From DATARH01 sp050246595 (GTDB taxonomy: Bacteria > Pseudomonadota > Alphaproteobacteria > ATCC43930 > CGMCC-115725), in the NCBI GenBank assembly GCA_050246595.1, contig JBFWVT010000134.1, positions 1 to 6,462 on the forward strand: DNA of 6,462 bases, in the 5' to 3' direction. A program made the translations under genes and the position numbers. The notes under the pieces were generated by a model. That model was not told where the DNA came from and ran no database searches. It saw nothing but the letters and a program-made list of their open reading frames with translations. Shown here one piece after another: positions 4,932 to 6,462 of the stretch (positions are counted from its first letter, which is position 1; every line of letters starts with the position of its first letter).

Positions 4932-6462
4932 ATGCCGGACGATTATGCAGGAAATATCTCTACCATCGGCGTCGTGCCAGTCGGCGGGTCGATCAGTGGG
5001 GACATTGAGGTTGCAGGCGATCGGGATTGGTTCCGCGCCTCGCTCAGTGCGGATAGGCGCTATGTCATCGACCTGAGGGGATCAACATTCGGCTCGGAAC
5101 CGGAGACCCTCCATGACCCTTATCTCTACCTCTACGACCCGACCGGTTCTACGCTGATCACTTTTGACGACGATGCGGCAGGCTCCCTCAACTCCCGGAT
5201 CGTCTTCACGCCACCCGAGACCGGCATCTATTTCCTGGCTGCAGGAGCCTATGTAGATGCTGGGGCTGGTACCTACGAGCTGAGTGTCACTGAACTCCCG
5301 ATCGGCGCTGTCAGCAATGTGACCCGGTTTACCGAGCACGCGAGCCTTGCCGAGGCGGTCGCCGAGGCGGACTGGTTCAACCTGCTGGTAGTCAACCAGA
5401 GTTATGCGCTGACCGAGACTGTCACTGTCGATGTCGATAACCTGACAGTCGAGCTCGGTCCGAGCACGCCCGCCCCGACCTTCAACCTTGCCGACGGTGT
5501 CTGGGTCTTCTCCCTCGCCGGTACCGGCGCGGCGACGGTGCAGGCCGGCGTGGACGACTTTGTCTATGGCAACGACGGCGCGAACACCCTGCTCGGCGGC
5601 GTCGGAGGTGACTGGCTGGTCGGGAATAACGGCGCCGATACGATCTCCGGCTTCGCCGGCGCGGATTATCTGGAGGGCGGGAGCGACAACGACACGCTGA
5701 ACGGCGGTGCGGACGATGACACGCTATACGGGAGTTTTGGCGACGACAATCTCACCGGCTCTGATGGCGCGGACTATCTGGGAGGTGGAGACGACAACGA
5801 CACGCTGAACGGCGATGCGGGCGACGACACGCTGTACGGGGGTTTTGGTAACGACGATCTCGCCGGTTCTGAGGGTGCGGACTATCTGGACGGCGGAGGC
5901 GACGACGACGCGCTGAACGGTGGCGCCGAGGACGACACACTATACGGGCGTGTGGGCAACGACGCCCTCAACGGCGGCAGTGGCAACGACATCCTTGGCG
6001 GCGGCATTGGAGCGGATGCGATGGCCGGCGGCGAGGGCAATGACGGGTATTCCGTCGACGATGCCGGCGACACGGTCAGCGAACTGCCCGGCGGCGGCAG
6101 CGATCTGGTCGTCAGCGCGATCAGCTATACGCTTGGCGCTCAGGTCGAAAGGCTGGCCTTATTCGGGACTGCGGACCTCGACGGCACCGGCAACGCACTT
6201 GCCAACACACTCGCCGGCAATGGCGGCAATAACGTGCTGAACGGCGGTGCGGGCGATGACACGCTGTACGGGCGTGTGGGCAACGACGCCCTCAACGGCG
6301 GCAGTGGCAACGACATCCTTGGCGGCGGCATTGGGGCGGATGCGATGGCCGGCGGCGAGGGCAATGACGGGTATTCCGTCGACGATGCCGGCGACACGGT
6401 CAGCGAACTGCCCGGCGGCGGCAGCGATCTGGTCGTCAGCGCGATCAGCTATACGCTTGGCG
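4932..6462 (+). CDS. RTX calcium-binding repeat protein with PPC-like N-terminal domain, 3' end beyond the window
   Basis: The frame is open for 510 codons and leaves the window without a stop. Residues 1-120 resemble the bacterial pre-peptidase C-terminal (PPC) beta-sandwich: DDYAG, SGDIEVAGDRDWFRASL, then DPYLYLYDPTG, TFDDDAAG, NSRIVFTPPETGIYFLA and GTYELSVTE. Residues 126-205 are beta-rich and unassigned. From about residue 209 come GGxGxDxLx nonapeptides (YGNDGANTLLGG, GGADDDTLYG), the calcium-binding beta-roll of RTX proteins. A spacer follows of the type YSVDDAGDTVSELPGGGSD, ISYTLGAQVERLALFGTADL and GTGNALANTLAGNGGNN, common in large RTX proteins. The frame has no N-terminal signal peptide, as expected for type I secretion with a C-terminal signal, which would lie beyond the window. 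No catalytic domain is visible. It could be an adhesin, a matrix protein or the accessory part of an enzyme. It stands alone behind decayed mobile DNA. Confidence 0.9.
   Translation, partial: MPDDYAGNISTIGVVPVGGSISGDIEVAGDRDWFRASLSADRRYVIDLRGSTFGSEPETLHDPYLYLYDPTGSTLITFDDDAAGSLNSRIVFTPPETGIYFLAAGAYVDAGAGTYELSVTELPIGAVSNVTRFTEHASLAEAVAEADWFNLLVVNQSYALTETVTVDVDNLTVELGPSTPAPTFNLADGVWVFSLAGTGAATVQAGVDDFVYGNDGANTLLGGVGGDWLVGNNGADTISGFAGADYLEGGSDNDTLNGGADDDTLYGSFGDDNLTGSDGADYLGGGDDNDTLNGDAGDDTLYGGFGNDDLAGSEGADYLDGGGDDDALNGGAEDDTLYGRVGNDALNGGSGNDILGGGIGADAMAGGEGNDGYSVDDAGDTVSELPGGGSDLVVSAISYTLGAQVERLALFGTADLDGTGNALANTLAGNGGNNVLNGGAGDDTLYGRVGNDALNGGSGNDILGGGIGADAMAGGEGNDGYSVDDAGDTVSELPGGGSDLVVSAISYTLG
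5685..6008 (+). repeat. Tandem 108-nt units in the RTX coding region
   Basis: Units begin at 5685, 5793 and 5901, each starting GAC-AAC/GAC-GAC and then ACGCTGAAC or a close variant. Each encodes 36 residues, that is four nonapeptides in the order NDTLNGGA, DDTLYGxF, GxDxLxGS and GADYLxGG. The third unit departs from the pattern in its second half. Confidence 0.8.
5943..6138 (+). repeat. 324-nt duplication in the RTX gene, copy 1
   Basis: These 196 bases recur at 6267-6462 with a single difference (A6011 versus G6335). The period is 324 nt, or 108 residues, exactly three of the 108-nt units. Weaker similarity continues upstream of 5943. Confidence 0.9.
6267..6462 (+). repeat. 324-nt duplication in the RTX gene, copy 2, cut by the window end
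   Basis: This is the downstream partner of 5943-6138, and identity is unbroken up to the last base of the window. The repeat, and possibly more copies, probably continue beyond it. Confidence 0.9.

Noticed and set aside
5882..6397. Two minus-strand open frames with the same N-terminal sequence, MSPASSTEYPSLPSPPAIAS
   Set aside because: They are antisense shadows of the duplicated 324-nt RTX segment and are alike only because the DNA is duplicated.
5685..6462. Regularly spaced repeats that might suggest a CRISPR array
   Set aside because: The repeats are in-frame coding units of an RTX protein with a period of 108 nt, and there are no constant short repeats with unique spacers.

Overview
The window is GC-rich DNA from a Gram-negative bacterium. 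A PEP-CTERM sorting signal, RTX calcium-binding repeats, an IS701-type transposase, a P4-type integrase and CCGGGC-rich intergenic palindromes together suggest a proteobacterium. An alphaproteobacterium of the Rhodospirillales kind is my best guess, but nothing here fixes the taxon. Two genes look intact within the window, an exported PEP-CTERM protein (867-2294) and a large RTX protein that runs off the right edge (from 4932). Between them lies a graveyard of mobile DNA.

Left part (1-866). Apart from a doubtful minus-strand gene start at the left edge, no gene is recognised in the first 650 bases. A REP-like palindrome lies at 410-433. The region just upstream of the PEP-CTERM gene is a strong regulatory zone. 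A textbook sigma-54 promoter (TGGCAC-N6-TTGC, 818-833) sits 23 bases upstream of a good ribosome binding site, and a 16-base element, GTCGGTTTTTTTTACA, lies about 120-135 bases upstream of the predicted transcription start. The same arrangement occurs a second time about 210 bases further left: an identical 16-mer at 503-518, a decayed GG-type promoter, and a closely similar leader ending in the same GCGCATGAACC around a start codon. This second copy leads only to a 28-codon dead-end frame. It looks like a duplicated promoter, or the remnant of a tandem paralogue.

Middle (2295-4931). Two copies of a long imperfect palindromic repeat are followed by nested inverted repeats ending in GGGTAGTGACTCAG. 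The inner pair bounds a MITE-like element of 169 bp with a possible 6-bp target duplication. The outer pair ends where a tyrosine integrase pseudogene begins. That integrase has lost its N-terminus, carries a frameshift, and is cut in its catalytic domain by the left part of an IS701-family element. The IS701 transposase is itself broken, by a 30-bp in-frame insertion that matches the intergenic palindromic repeat and carries a stop codon, by a frameshift, and by a 3' truncation. A fragment of an unrecognised small protein (DLFGC motif) follows. Then come about 400 bases without a recognisable gene.

Right part (4932-6462). One open frame of 510 codons with no stop encodes a PPC-like beta-sandwich domain, a short beta-rich segment and a long run of RTX nonapeptides. 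The coding DNA contains 108-nt tandem units and a 324-nt (3 x 108) duplication that is almost identical, so the repeat array seems to be expanding. Both intact genes encode predicted surface or secreted proteins, one for exosortase-type sorting and the other probably for type I secretion. The machinery for either route is not in the window.
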